Shown here one piece after another: positions 51,231 through 60,707 of a stretch of DNA of 64,000 bases. Where the stretch lies: NCBI GenBank assembly GCA_963844695.1, contig CAWJPL010000020.1:42431-106430 (forward strand), in the 5' to 3' direction. The notes under the pieces were generated by a model. The model saw only the letters and a list, made by a program, of their open reading frames with translations. It searched no databases and was not told where the DNA came from. The position numbers were made by a program, and so were the translations under genes. Origin of the DNA: RYN-230 sp963844695. Lineage in GTDB: Bacteria; Actinomycetota; Actinomycetes; Streptosporangiales; Streptosporangiaceae. The stretch's first letter is position 1. Every line of letters starts with the position of its first letter.

Positions 51231-51256
51231 GAAGTAACCACATTAACGGTTACTTC
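51231..51256. promoter_or_regulatory. 26-bp palindrome between CGNR regulator and MFS exporter
   Basis: GAAGTAACC (51231-51239), eight-base spacer acattaac, GGTTACTTC (51248-51256): nine perfect pairs. It is centred in the 69-bp divergent gap, 20 bp from the regulator start and 25 bp from the MFS start. It probably is the CGNR protein's operator. Confidence 0.78.
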
Positions 51257-51280
51257 CTGATCCCGAGCCGGAAGGCTGAC

Positions 51281-52591
51281 GTGCCCCTGACGCCCTCCCA
51301 CGCGCCTGCCCGCGACGCCTCCGCCGACCTGTCCCGCGCCGCGATCCTGATCTTCGCCGTCGCCTGCGGCGTCTGCGTGGCCAACGTGTACTTCCCGCAG
51401 GCGCTGAGCCCGCTCATCGCCCGGTACTTTCACGCCACGCCGGCCACCGCGGCGCTGCTGGTCACCGCCACGCAGCTCGGCTACGCGGCGGGGCTGTACC
51501 TGCTGGTGCCGCTGGGTGACCGGGTCCGCCCGCGGCTGCTGATCGTCACCCTCGTCCTCCTCACCGCGGCCGGCCTGATCGCCGCAGGAGCCGCCCCGAC
51601 CCTCACGTTCCTGCTGGTGGCGGGTACGGCAGTGGGCATCACCACGGTGGTGCCGCAGATCCTGCTGCCCATGGCCGCCGGACTGGTCCCGGAGCAGCGC
51701 CAGGGCGCGGTGACCGGCACCCTGCTGTCCGGCCTGCTGGGCGGCATCCTGCTGGCCCGGACGTTCTCTGGCGCGGTGGGCGGATGGCTGGGCTGGCGGG
51801 CGCCGTACCTGGTCGCCGCCGCCGCGATGCTCGCGCTGGCCGTGGTGCTGGCCCGGGTGCTGCCGGCGACGTCGCCGCCCAGCCGGGAGAAGTACAGTGC
51901 GCTGCTGGCCGCGCCCGTCCGGTTGCTGCGGACCGAGCCGGACCTGCGCCGGTCGTGCGTGTACCAGGCCCTGATGTTCGGCACGTTCAGCGCGGCGTGG
52001 ACGTCGATCGCGCTGCTGCTGACCGGGCCGTCGTACGGGCTGTCTATCCAGGCGGTGGGCGTTTTCGCGCTGATCGGGGCGGGAGCCGTGCTGGTCACGC
52101 CGGTAGCCGGGCGGCGGATCGACCGGGTCGGCCCGGACCGGATCAGCCTGGTGTCGTTCACCGGCGGCCTCGGCGCGGCGACGATCCTCGCGGTGGCCGC
52201 GCTGCCCGCGCTGCACGGGGCGGCCAGCCTGGTCCTGCTCGGCGCCGGGATGCTGCTGCTGGACGTGGCGGTGCAGTGCGGCCAGGTCGCCAACCAGGCC
52301 CGGATCTTCGGGCTGCTGCCCGGGTCCGCCCGGGCGCGCCGGAACACGGCGTACATGACCTGCACGTTCCTGGGCGGCAGCGCGGGCTCGTGGCTGGGCG
52401 TGCGGGCCTACAGCGAGTTCGGCTGGGGCGGCATCGCCGGGCTCACCGCGCTGGCGTCGGCCGCGGCGCTCACCCGTCACCTGGTGCACCGGCGGTCCGC
52501 GTCCCGGCCGGCCGGCACCCAGACGGCTCAGCAGACTGGGAGGGCGGACGCGGCCGGGACGGATCCCGCGGACCGGGTCAGCTGCCCGTGA
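51281..52591 (+). CDS. Major facilitator superfamily transporter
   Basis: 436 residues from GTG 51281. Twelve hydrophobic segments, starting AAILIFAVACGVCVANVYFPQALSPLIARYF; the family loop LGYAAGLYLLVPLGDRVRPRLLIV follows. It resembles drug/proton exporters of the DHA1 YnfM group. The C-terminal ~35 residues are polar. It is divergent from a CGNR regulator, the likely controller. Confidence 0.93.
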   Translation: MPLTPSHAPARDASADLSRAAILIFAVACGVCVANVYFPQALSPLIARYFHATPATAALLVTATQLGYAAGLYLLVPLGDRVRPRLLIVTLVLLTAAGLIAAGAAPTLTFLLVAGTAVGITTVVPQILLPMAAGLVPEQRQGAVTGTLLSGLLGGILLARTFSGAVGGWLGWRAPYLVAAAAMLALAVVLARVLPATSPPSREKYSALLAAPVRLLRTEPDLRRSCVYQALMFGTFSAAWTSIALLLTGPSYGLSIQAVGVFALIGAGAVLVTPVAGRRIDRVGPDRISLVSFTGGLGAATILAVAALPALHGAASLVLLGAGMLLLDVAVQCGQVANQARIFGLLPGSARARRNTAYMTCTFLGGSAGSWLGVRAYSEFGWGGIAGLTALASAAALTRHLVHRRSASRPAGTQTAQQTGRADAAGTDPADRVSCP

Positions 52592-52775
52592 GCCGCTCGC
52601 TGCGGCCCTGGAGCTTGTCGATCAACTCGGAGGCCTGGGCCTTGGTGAGGTCGTCAGGCACGTTCTCCCCGGCCTCATGGGCCAGCGTGCCCAGGTAGGA
52701 CTCTTGCGCCGCCGTCATCGGCTCGTCCCCGGTCGTCCATTCGGCCGGATCCTTCTGGGCCGGATTCTCGGTCAT
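52578..52775 (-). CDS. DUF3072-family small protein
   Basis: 65 residues from ATG 52775. EPMTAAQESYLGTLAHEAGENVPDDLTKAQASELIDKLQGRS is the DUF3072 motif; the first 25 residues are polar. Function unknown. It overlaps the MFS 3' end by 14 bp (convergent). A longer frame to 52856 lacks family support. Confidence 0.85.
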   Translation of the reverse strand: MTENPAQKDPAEWTTGDEPMTAAQESYLGTLAHEAGENVPDDLTKAQASELIDKLQGRSERLTGS

Positions 52776-52918
52776 CTCGTCATCTCCCTGGCTTCGGATG
52801 CCAGGAAGCACTTCCCCGGTTAGCGCCGCGTATTCATCCGTCCAGCCGCCGGTCATCGCGAGGAGCAGAAAACCAGTTCGCCTGCCGGGCCATCCGGTCA
52901 GCCGGGACCGGGCGGTGC

Positions 52919-53176
52919 TTAGTCCTCGCCGCGTTCGCGGAGGAGGTCGCGGAACTCGGCGACCGCCTCGTCCTGGTCAGGTCCCAGGTCCTCGGCCACG
53001 ATCATCTTCGTGCCGTCCCAGTACGCGCCGGCGTGATCCGCGCCGTCGTCCAGCGTCACCAGCAGCGGATGGTGCGCGATCTTGATGTGGTCGTACACGT
53101 CGTCCCAGGTCACACCAGGCGGGACCAGGCCGATCGCGGGCGCGTCGCTGTCGTCGTAGTCCAGTTCGTGCAGCAC
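52919..53176 (-). CDS. Small hypothetical protein
   Basis: About 85 residues from GTG 53176 (VLHELDYDDSDAPAIGLVPPGVTWDDVYDHIKIAHHPLLVTLDDGADHAGAYWDGTKMIVAEDLGPDQDEAVAEFRDLLRERGED). Acidic, no signal or membrane segment. In-frame GTG codons at 53209 and 53218 are alternative starts. Family unknown; codon bias and strong acidic/hydrophobic pattern suggest a real gene. Confidence 0.6.
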   Translation of the reverse strand: MLHELDYDDSDAPAIGLVPPGVTWDDVYDHIKIAHHPLLVTLDDGADHAGAYWDGTKMIVAEDLGPDQDEAVAEFRDLLRERGED

Positions 53177-53241
53177 GGTCAGACCCCCATCGGCCGGTGG
53201 TGCTGCCACGATAAGCACACCCCGCCGGGTGCGGCCAGGGA

Positions 53242-53928
53242 TCACCGGTGGATCTTCTCGGCCCGCATGGCCAGCAGCCACGGAATCGGGCCGTCCCCGT
53301 GCTCGGTCAGCGCGGTAATGGCCAGGCCCTGCCCGGTCAGCGCAGCGGTGTAGGCGCTGAGTGGCCGGTGCGTGCTGGAAAAGGTCATGGCCAGGCCGTC
53401 GCGTTCGACCCGGTCGGTGTACCGGCGGGTCTGCAGGTAGGGCTGGGAAAACCCGAACGAGGGCGCGTGCAGGGTGTCCTCGTCCTGGGCGCTGATGAAC
53501 GGGTGCACGACGGCCAGGCACAACTGGCCCCGGGGCCGCAAGACCCGGCCTATCTCGGCGACCGCGCCCCCGAAATCGTCGAAATCCAGCAATGACATGC
53601 AAGCCACCACAAGATCGGCACTCTGGCCCGCGAAAGGCAGCGCGGCGGCGTCGGCCCGCAGCACCGGAATGGCCGGGCACGACGCCTTGGCGGCCCGGGT
53701 CAGGGTGGGTGAGTAATCGGCGCCCACCACCCGGTGCCCGAGGGCGCGCAATTCGCGGCTGCCCCGGCCTTCCCCGCTGCCCAGATCGATCACCGGCCCA
53801 GGTCCGGGGGCCGGAAGCAGTTCGCGGAGGGCTGGCCAGGTGCCACCCGCGAACCCGTCGTGCGGGGAGGTACGGGCCCACCTGATCCACGCGTCGGCAT
53901 GTTCTTCCCACGACCCGGCCAGGTTCAC
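53242..53928 (-). CDS. Class I SAM-dependent methyltransferase
   Basis: 228 residues from GTG 53928. N-terminal SWEEHADAWIRWARTSPHDGF; motif I VIDLGSGEGRGSREL; FDDFGGAVAEIGRVLRPRGQLCLAVVHPF. Small-molecule methyltransferase with unknown substrate. It is divergent from the YCII-like gene at 53986. Confidence 0.9.
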   Translation of the reverse strand: MNLAGSWEEHADAWIRWARTSPHDGFAGGTWPALRELLPAPGPGPVIDLGSGEGRGSRELRALGHRVVGADYSPTLTRAAKASCPAIPVLRADAAALPFAGQSADLVVACMSLLDFDDFGGAVAEIGRVLRPRGQLCLAVVHPFISAQDEDTLHAPSFGFSQPYLQTRRYTDRVERDGLAMTFSSTHRPLSAYTAALTGQGLAITALTEHGDGPIPWLLAMRAEKIHR

Positions 53929-53985
53929 GTTTAGAGATTACTTGTGACCGGGTGAGGGCCACCGCCACCGATGTAGCTTGGCGGC

Positions 53986-54264
53986 ATGAAAACGCTTGTC
54001 ATCTGCCGGCCGAAGCCCGGTGTAACCGCCCCTGATATTGCCGGGCATCGGGCCGCCGAGATGGCCGCGCTGAGGCAATTGAAAGCCGAGGGAACCCTGG
54101 TCGAGGCTTACTCCCCGGGCGGTCCGGGAGCGGTCCTGATGTTCGAGGCGGACCGGGAAGCGGTCGAGACCGTGGTCAGCGTGCTGCCGTTGGTCATGGC
54201 GAAGCTGACCGACACGGAGATCATCGCCCTGGAGCCGCTGCCCGGGCTCCCGTCCTCGTTCTGA
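53986..54264 (+). CDS. Dimeric alpha/beta-barrel protein, YCII/muconolactone isomerase-like
   Basis: 92 residues. KTLVICRPKPGVTAPDIAGHRAAEMAALRQLKAEGTLVEAYSPGGPGAVLMFEADREAVETVVSVLPLVMAKLTDTEIIALEP has the ferredoxin-like alpha/beta-barrel pattern of the YCII and muconolactone delta-isomerase group. No catalytic residues are obvious. Function unknown. Confidence 0.7.
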   Translation: MKTLVICRPKPGVTAPDIAGHRAAEMAALRQLKAEGTLVEAYSPGGPGAVLMFEADREAVETVVSVLPLVMAKLTDTEIIALEPLPGLPSSF

Positions 54265-54324
54265 CCGATCCGGCCGCTAGGCGGGCAGGCCCGCGCATGC
54301 CCGCTCCTTAGCTACATTCTGGGC

Positions 54325-54699
54325 ATGGACGAGAACCGGGCCCGGAGGGTGGCCGACGCACTGCGCGACCGCGGCATCAATGCGCACCTGGCCAAGGCGA
54401 GTGTGGACCAGTACGGCGTGCGCGTCTCGCTGCCTGGCGGCCGCGAGGCCGAGTGGGACACCGACGGCACCGCCGGCCTCGAGGCCCAGGTCATGCGGGA
54501 CGGGATGCTGGTCGGGTACGTCCCCCAGATCGAGGGGTCGGAGGACTTCGACGAGCAGCAGGTCATCGACGCCATCGCCCGGACCGACTACGACCAGCCC
54601 ATCGCGCGCCAGCGGGCGGCAGCGCCGCCGCCCGCCCCGTCGCTGCCCCGCGAGGGCGGGGTCTTCCGCCGCTTCCTGGACGGCTTCCGCTACCGCTAG
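54325..54699 (+). CDS. Hypothetical protein
   Basis: 124 residues: MDENRARRVADALRDRGINAHLAKASVDQYGVRVSLPGGREAEWDTDGTAGLEAQVMRDGMLVGYVPQIEGSEDFDEQQVIDAIARTDYD, ending in a Pro-rich linker and FRRFLDGFRYR. A small alpha/beta domain; no named family recognised. Start is preceded by no strong ribosome site. It converges with the ABC operon gene at 54768. Confidence 0.68.
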   Translation: MDENRARRVADALRDRGINAHLAKASVDQYGVRVSLPGGREAEWDTDGTAGLEAQVMRDGMLVGYVPQIEGSEDFDEQQVIDAIARTDYDQPIARQRAAAPPPAPSLPREGGVFRRFLDGFRYR

Positions 54700-54767
54700 G
54701 GCCAGTGTGACTTGCGGGACCTACGCGGCGCGCGGGCAGCCGGGCGCCCCATGCGGGCGCCCGGCGC

Positions 54768-55436
54768 TCAGATCTCGCGGGGGGCGCGGGCGCCCCGGAC
54801 GGTCGCCGCGACGAGGCCGGCGGCGAAGACCAGCCCGGCACACAGCGCCCCGCCGAGGTCGTGCGGTGGCCGGGCCGGCCACAACCACGGCGTGGTCCAG
54901 CCCCAGCTCACCGCGAACAGGGCCACGATCATGTAGGCCATCGGGCCCACCCAGGCCAGCGCGCCGCCGATGACCGCGGCCAGGAGCAGGCCGATGCCGG
55001 TCATCCCGGCCGTGTTGCGCAGGATGTCCAGGGTGCCGCCGGGCAAGTGCTCCGCGGCCGCACCGGCGCACAACGCGCCGAAGGCCGCCGCGGTGAGCCC
55101 CACCGCAGTCCCCAGCCGCAGGTAGGGCAGCCACCGCCCGGTGGCCCGCTCCGGGTCGCCGAACGGGCTCTGGGCGGTGACGGCGATGACGGACGCGGCC
55201 CCGGCCTCCAGAACCACCGCCAGCTCCTGCGCGCCGGGCCCGCTGCCCAGGCTCCAGTGCCAGTACAGCGCGGCCCGCAGCACGAGCCCGCAGAGGGCCA
55301 GCGCCACCAGGGCCCCCGGCACGCGGCGGCTGGCCAGGTGCAGCCGCACCAGCCGCAGGCCGGCCAGGTCCAGCAGCCGCCGCGGCCGGGGCGCCTCCGC
55401 GCGAGGCTCCGGCTTGGCCAGGCCGGCGGCGGTCAC
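54768..55436 (-). CDS. Membrane protein, last gene of ECF-ABC operon
   Basis: 222 residues from GTG 55436, overlapping the permease stop (GTGA). About six hydrophobic segments (GALVALALCGLVLRAALYWHW, AVGLTAAAFGALCAGAAAEH, IGLLLAAVIGGALAWVGPMAYMIVALFAVSW, LCAGLVFAAGLVAATV). It probably is the final permease-like component of the operon beginning at 58893. Unknown substrate. Confidence 0.78.
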   Translation of the reverse strand: MTAAGLAKPEPRAEAPRPRRLLDLAGLRLVRLHLASRRVPGALVALALCGLVLRAALYWHWSLGSGPGAQELAVVLEAGAASVIAVTAQSPFGDPERATGRWLPYLRLGTAVGLTAAAFGALCAGAAAEHLPGGTLDILRNTAGMTGIGLLLAAVIGGALAWVGPMAYMIVALFAVSWGWTTPWLWPARPPHDLGGALCAGLVFAAGLVAATVRGARAPREI

Positions 55437-56897
55437 GGCAGCTGGGCCAGGGTGATGTGACCGGCCCGCAGCGCGGCCAGATGGGTGGTGAGCCAGGCGT
55501 GCCGGGCCCCGGCGGGCAGCGCGGCGAACCGCGCGGTCGCGGCGGTCATCGCCGGGCTCTCTGGTCCATCCCCGGGGCCGGGCGAGTCCCACTGCGAGCC
55601 AATCGCCTTCTGCAGCACCATCTGGACCACCTGCTGCGCCGGGGTGCCGCCCTGGCCGACGAACCCCCGGGGACCGGCGATGAAGGCCGCGACGAAGAGG
55701 CCCTGCAGGTTCTGGGTAAAGTCGCTGGTGGTCTGCCCGAAAGCCGAGCCCAGCACGGGCATGGAGTAGTAGAACACCGGCGGCGAGCCACCGAACTTAC
55801 CGGTCGGCGGGCTCAGGGTCGGGTCACCTATCTCCGTGATCCGGGCGGGCGCGCCAGGCAGGCCAGCCACTTCGCGGAGCGCGGGACGGAAGGCGGCCGT
55901 CACGTCGTCCAGGTCCGCCCGGTAGGCCGGGTGCACGCAGACCGGTACGCCGCCGACCGGGCTGCACACCGGGGTGAACGCGATCAGCCGGTCATTGGCC
56001 GCGTCGTGCAGAGCCGGGATAACTTCGCCAGCGGTACCTTGGTGAGCCGTGCCGACCAGCCCGATGGCGGTCCCGGTCGCGGCCAGGCCGGCCACGCCGA
56101 GCACGGCCGCGGCGCGGCGCAGCCGCGGCCCGGCGTCGGCGGCCCGGGCCAGGCCCAGGGCGCCCGAGGACCACGGCGGTGAGCCCGAGCAGGAACATCA
56201 GCTGCGCGATGGCCACATCAGGCAGGTAGTGATAGAAAACGCCGATGTCGTCAGCGGGCACCGAGGTGGTCGGTGACAGCAGCGCGAACACGCTGGACTG
56301 GGCGACCGCGTTATGGAATCCCTCCAGGGACAGGAAGAACGCGCCGAGCGCGGCCAGTGGCGCGGTGAACCGGCTGGGGAACAGCGCGCCGACCGCGAAC
56401 CCCAGGGCGCAGACCACGGCCAGCTCGGCGCAGCCGACGGCCACCGGCCACCACAGCGGGTGGCCCCAGGTGGCCTGCGTGGCCGTGACCCCGTAGATCA
56501 CCGCCACGCCGCACAGGTAGAGGATGACCGCCCAGATGGCCGTGGCCGCCCAGGTCACCAGCCAGGCCGCCCAGCGGGGCCGGGGGGTCGCCGTGACCAG
56601 GTCGGCGGTATGACGCCGGCTGTCCCGTGACCCCATCCAGGCCGCCACCCCGGCCACGAACGCCACGAAGTCCGGCAGCAGCTTGTTGACCACGACGGAG
56701 GCCCGCAGGTCCCACAGCGGCGGATAGTCCATGGCCGTCCGGAAGGGGTCGAACACGAACAGCGCGGCGAGCAGGGGGAACATCCAGGGCATCGCGTTGC
56801 GGCGCAGTTCCAGCCACAGCATCCGCCACAGCGACATCGGGGACGCGGGCCCGGCGCCCGGCGGCCGGGGCCGCACCGGAGCTTCGGCGACGGTCAT
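55433..56897 (-). pseudogene. ABC transporter permease-like membrane protein, one frame break
   Basis: ATG 56897 opens MTVAEAPVRPRPPGAGPASPMSLWRMLWLELRRNAMPWMFPLLAALFVFDPFRTAMDYP, with helices and extracellular loops. One extra base near 56162-56164 breaks the frame; removing it gives VVLGALGLARAADAGPRLRRAAAVLGVAGLAATG. A soluble segment with CSPVGGVPVCVHPAYRADLDDVTAAF follows. The repaired length is about 487 residues. It overlaps both operon neighbours. Confidence 0.82.
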
Positions 56898-57637
56898 GAC
56901 CGGGCCTCGGTCAGGACCGCGCTGTACCCGCGCTCCAGCGGGGCGTCGCCCACCCCGTGCCCCTCGCCCCGGGCGGTGAGCTCATCCGGGGTGCCCCGGA
57001 AGACGATCTTCCCCTGGTTCATCAGCGCCACCTCGGTGCAGGCGGCGCCGACGTCTTCGACCAGGTGGGTGCTGACCACGACCGAGGCGCGCTGGCCGAG
57101 GTCGCGGAGCAGGGAACGGAAGGCCACCCGCTGCTCCGGGTCCAGCCCGGCGGTCGGCTCGTCGAGCAGCAGCAGCTCGGGATCGTTGACGATCGCCTGC
57201 GCGATGCCGACCCGGCGCAGCATGCCCCCGGACAGGGTGCGCAGCTTGGCCCGGGCCTTGTCGCCCAGGTCAACCTGCTCGATCGCGCTCGCGACGGCCC
57301 GGGGGACCCGCGCCGCGGGCATCTCCTTCAGCAGCGCGAAGTACTCGACGAACTCCACCACGGTGAAGGACGGGTAGTAGCCCAGGTTCTGCGGCAGGTA
57401 CCCGAGGCGGCGCCGGATCTCCCGCCGGGGCCCGAAGCTGCCGGGGTCACGGTCCAGCAGCCGCAGCCGCCCGGAGGACGGCGGGAGCACCGTGGCCATC
57501 ATCCGCAGCAGTGACGTCTTCCCGGCCCCGTTCGGGCCGAGCAGCCCGAACACCCCGGGGCCGGCCTCCAGGTCCACCCCCGCGACGGCCTGGTTGCGGC
57601 CGAAGCGCCGGGTCAGGCCGGCGATCTCGACGTTCAT
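56894..57637 (-). CDS. ABC transporter ATP-binding protein
   Basis: 247 residues from ATG 57637. Walker A GPNGAGKTS, signature LSGGMLRRVGIAQAIVNDPELLLLDEPTAGLDPEQ, switch VSTHLVEDV. DrrA/CcmA-like exporter ATPase. It sits between the membrane protein (overlap 57634-57637) and the permease (overlap 56894-56897). A YLPQNLGYYPSFTVVEFVEY segment matches bacteriocin/lantibiotic-type exporters. Confidence 0.95.
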   Translation of the reverse strand: MNVEIAGLTRRFGRNQAVAGVDLEAGPGVFGLLGPNGAGKTSLLRMMATVLPPSSGRLRLLDRDPGSFGPRREIRRRLGYLPQNLGYYPSFTVVEFVEYFALLKEMPAARVPRAVASAIEQVDLGDKARAKLRTLSGGMLRRVGIAQAIVNDPELLLLDEPTAGLDPEQRVAFRSLLRDLGQRASVVVSTHLVEDVGAACTEVALMNQGKIVFRGTPDELTARGEGHGVGDAPLERGYSAVLTEARS

Positions 57638-58342
57638 GACGTTCCTCTCGGGATCCGGGTCGCGTACAGGACGAGCGCGCCGCAGCACACGGCAAACGCC
57701 AGGTAGGGAAGGACGAACGAAGAAGTCGGTGAACGCGGCGCTGAACGGGCCGACAGCCCGGGCGGACAGGACCACGATGGCCCAGCCGCCCAGGCCCGCG
57801 GCCACGCCCACGTTGGCGGACCGCGAGAGCGTGGCCGCGGCCAGCGCCAGCGCGCACGTCGCGGTCATCGGGATCAGCCAGCCGAACGTGACCGCGGCCG
57901 CGGCCCCCGACGCGGCCGCGGCGGCCAGCCCGAGCACGGCGTTCAGGCCGAACACGGCGAACGCCCGGACCAGCAGCACCATCCGGTCGCTGACCGCCAT
58001 GCTCCGCGACAGCTCCCAGGCTGGATCGATCCCGGGCCCGTAGGCGTAGGCGATACCCGCCGCCGCCACGGCGGGAGCCAGCAGCCCCACGAACGGTGTC
58101 CCGGTCTGCAGGGTGGCGAGCAGCCCGGCGCCCAGCACGACCACGGTGGCGATGATCCACCCCAGCAGCAGCGACGGCGTGGTGACCAGGGCCCGGGCCA
58201 GGCCGGGCGAGCGAAGCAGCCGCCCGGCCAGCCGCTCAGTCCATCCCGGCTGGCGGCGCCACACCTGCGCGGCGACCCCGGTCCACACCCGGCCCAGGTC
58301 AACGTCGGCCGGTGCGCCGTCCCACCCCGGTCGTTCGCTCAT
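57634..58342 (-). pseudogene. Membrane protein of the ECF-ABC operon, 4-bp duplication
   Basis: ATG 58342 opens MSERPGWDGAPADVDLGRVWTGVAAQVWRRQPGWTERLAGRLLRSPGLARALVTTPS, then six helices. Near 57714-57721 the sequence CGAA is duplicated (CGAACGAA); with one copy removed the end reads FTDFFVLPYLAFAVCCGALVLYATRIPRGTS and stops exactly at 57634, overlapping the ATPase ATG. The repaired length is about 234 residues. The role is probably permease rather than anti-sigma factor, since no zinc-binding anti-sigma motif is present. Confidence 0.82.
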
Positions 58343-58893
58343 CGCGGTCCTCCCTCCGTGGCCGGGCGGCCACCCAGCGCCGCCCGCAACACCCGCCGGG
58401 CCCGGTGCGCGCGGCTCTTGACCGTGCCCTCCGGGATCCCCATCAGCCGCGCCACCTCGGCGACCGGCCGGTCCTCGACGTACATGAGCTGCCAGACATC
58501 GCGGTCCGGGCTGCCTTCCGGCCCGAGCGCGGTGACCGCCTCGGTGATCTGGGCGCGCGACAGCGCCGCCTCGGCCGGGTCGCTGGCGTGCCGCCCGTCC
58601 GCCTCGACCACCGCGGGCAGCAGCAGCGTGGCCGGACCCCGGCGGCGCAGGAACAAGGCGGCCTGCCGCCGGGCGATCCCCCACATCCAGGCCCCGGGCG
58701 GACTCTGCGGCCGGTAGCCCCGGGCGCCCTTCCAGACCGCGAGGAAGGTCTCCTGCAGGACGTCCTCGACGTCCGCGGCGGACAGCACCGACCGGAGCCG
58801 GGCGGCCAGCCACGGCGCGTGCCGGCTGAACAGCTCCCGCAGCGCCGCGTCATCGCCGGCCGCCACCCGGGCCACCAGCTCCTCGTCGTCCAT
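58339..58893 (-). CDS. ECF-family RNA polymerase sigma factor
   Basis: 184 residues from ATG 58893 (MDDEELVARVAAGDDAALRELFSRHAPWLAARL, region 2). ADVEDVLQETFLAVWKGARGYRPQSPPGAWMWGIARRQAALFLRRR; region 4 DVWQLMYVEDRPVAEVARLMGIPEGTVKSRAHRARRVLRAAL. First gene of the operon with the ABC transporter, 4-bp overlap at its stop. It likely controls the operon itself. Confidence 0.94.
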   Translation of the reverse strand: MDDEELVARVAAGDDAALRELFSRHAPWLAARLRSVLSAADVEDVLQETFLAVWKGARGYRPQSPPGAWMWGIARRQAALFLRRRGPATLLLPAVVEADGRHASDPAEAALSRAQITEAVTALGPEGSPDRDVWQLMYVEDRPVAEVARLMGIPEGTVKSRAHRARRVLRAALGGRPATEGGPR

Positions 58894-59064
58894 CGCCCCT
58901 CTATTGCACCCCGGGGGCGCCCGGTTCACGAGGACGGGCGGAAATTAGCGCACGGGCAAGACGAGAGGCGGCCGCCGCCCGGCGCGGGGGCATCATCGAT
59001 GCCCTCGCGCACCCGGCCAGCATCCCCACCCAGGGCAAGCCGGGACCGGGCGGCAGCCGCCGGC

Positions 59065-60090
59065 TTAGCGGCTCGTCTCCGGCGAGGGAACCGGGGACGT
59101 CCCCACCTGCTCGGCGCTGGCCTGGGCGCCGGGATGGCCGGCTTCGGCGGCGGCCTCGCGCTCGGTCTCCGCGTTGATCTCGCCGCCGACCAGTACGGCC
59201 AGCCCGGCCAGGTACAGCCAGAAGATGAGGATGACCACGCCCGCGAACGCACCGTAGGTGTTGCTGTAGTGGCCGAACTTGGCCACGTAGAACGAGAAGC
59301 CCAGGGACGCGGCCAGGAAGATGACGGTCCCGGCGATCCCGCCGGTGCTCACCCACTGCCAGCGCGGAGACTCCCGGTTGGGCGCGACGTAGTAGTACAC
59401 CGAGAACAGCAGCGAGATGACGATGACCGTGAGCACCCAGCGGACTACCGTCCAGGCGATCACGAAGGCGGATCCGGCGAAGGGGACGTGCCCTTCGATG
59501 GCCGAGCCGATCGACGCCCCGAACACGATGAGCGCCGAGGCGATCCCGCCCAGCACCGCGGTCGCCACCATCAGCTCGAACGCGATCAGCCGCTTGGGCA
59601 CGAACTTGCGGTCGACCGGCACCTCGTAGGCGATGTCCAGGCCGGTCTCCAGCGCGACCATCCCCCCGGACGCGCTCCAGACCGCGATCGCGAGGCCGAG
59701 GATCAGGGCCGTCAGCGAGCCCTTGTGCTGCGACCCCGCGCTGGTGATGGCCTGGGTGAAGACCTTGGAGGCGCCCGGTGGCAGCGCCTTCTCCAGCCCG
59801 TCACCAACTTCGTCAGCGTGCTCGACCCGACATGGATCAGGCTGATCAGCCCCAGCGCGGCGATCACCGCCGGGAACAGGGCCAGGAACCAGTGATAGGC
59901 CAGGCTGCTCGCGGTCATCGAGCAGCGGTCCCGGACGAACTTCTTCCCGGTGCGCTTCAGCGTGTTCCGCCAGCCGGTCGCGCCCAGTTCCAGCGGCGAA
60001 TCCGGGTCCGCCGGACACCTCGCGCTCCGGCGGGATGCTCCGCTGCGGGTCAGCGGGCGGCGCGGACGTGCGCTCGCGGTTGCGTGCCAT
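59065..60090 (-). pseudogene. YihY/BrkB-family membrane protein, two frame breaks
   Basis: ATG 60090 opens MARNRERTSAPPADPQRSIPPEREVS. An extra base near 60009-60013 precedes ADPDSPLELGATGWRNTLKRTGKKFVRDRCSMTASSLAYHWFLALFPAVIAALGLISLI, the BrkB signature. One base is missing near 59799-59806; after it come GDGLEKALPPGASKV and RKFVPKRLIAFELMVATAVLGGIASAL, then WVSTGGIAGTVIFLAASLGFSFYVAKFGHYSNTYGAFAGVVILIFWLYLAGLAVLVGGEINAE. About six helices; repaired length about 341. Function of the family is unsettled. Confidence 0.85.
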
Positions 60091-60284
60091 GGCTGGATCT
60101 CCCCTGTAGGCCGGGCCGCCTGCGCTGCCGGCAGTTGGCGGGGACGCGGCTACCCAGAGGCAGCGAGGCAAAACGGATCGGACCCGGGCGGCGTGGGATA
60201 GGCGGACCCCGAGCGGTTATCAGGCGAAATCCTTGCCGCGGCAGGTACCGGCTGGTGTCAACAGCCGTACTACGGCGCACTACA

Positions 60285-60707
60285 ATGAACTACATGAGCC
60301 AGCCGCTGAGTGTTCGCCTGAATGACGCCACGCTCAGCCGCCTGGGTGCGCGCGCCCGGCGTGTGCACCTGCCGCCCCGGACCCTGGCGCAGCGCTATGT
60401 CGAGGAAGGCCTGCGTATGGATGAGCATCCGCTGATCCGGTTCGCTGACGGCCCGGCAGGCCGCCGCGCCCGGCTGCTCGGGACCGGGAAAGATGTCTGG
60501 GAAGTCATCGCGGTCGTGCGCGACAACGGCGGCGACCCTGCGGAATCGGCGGGCTATCTGGAGGTCCCCCTCGGCCTGGTCCAGGCCGCAATGGCGTACT
60601 ACGGCGCGTACACCGACGAGATCGACCAGCAAATTGAGGCCAACGAGCAGGAGACCACCGAGACGCATGCCGCTTACCTGGCGGGGCAGGCCGCCTTCCG
60701 GCGGTGA
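60285..60707 (+). CDS. DUF433-type antitoxin
   Basis: 140 residues from ATG 60285 (or 60294). The N-terminal ribbon-helix-helix-like MSQPLSVRLNDATLSRLGARARRVHLPPRTLAQRYVEEGLRM is followed by the DUF433 HTH region (GTGKDVWEVIAVVRDNGGDPAESAGYLEVPLGLVQAAMAYYGAYTDEIDQQI). It overlaps the next gene (GTGA at 60704-60707), a DUF5615 PIN-like toxin. Type II antitoxin. Confidence 0.85.
   Translation: MNYMSQPLSVRLNDATLSRLGARARRVHLPPRTLAQRYVEEGLRMDEHPLIRFADGPAGRRARLLGTGKDVWEVIAVVRDNGGDPAESAGYLEVPLGLVQAAMAYYGAYTDEIDQQIEANEQETTETHAAYLAGQAAFRR

Noticed and set aside
50525..52489. Long minus-strand open frame (654 codons) over the MFS gene
   Set aside because: Only the last third codes for the CGNR protein; the rest is the antisense shadow of the MFS gene with a His/Arg/Gln-rich composition typical of high-GC noise.
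57634..58342. Membrane protein as zinc-binding anti-sigma factor
   Set aside because: It follows the sigma gene, but lacks the HxxxCxxC motif and has permease-like helices.
56894..58813. 639-codon minus-strand frame covering two genes
   Set aside because: Artefact of the CGAA duplication that joins the membrane-protein frame to the ATPase frame.
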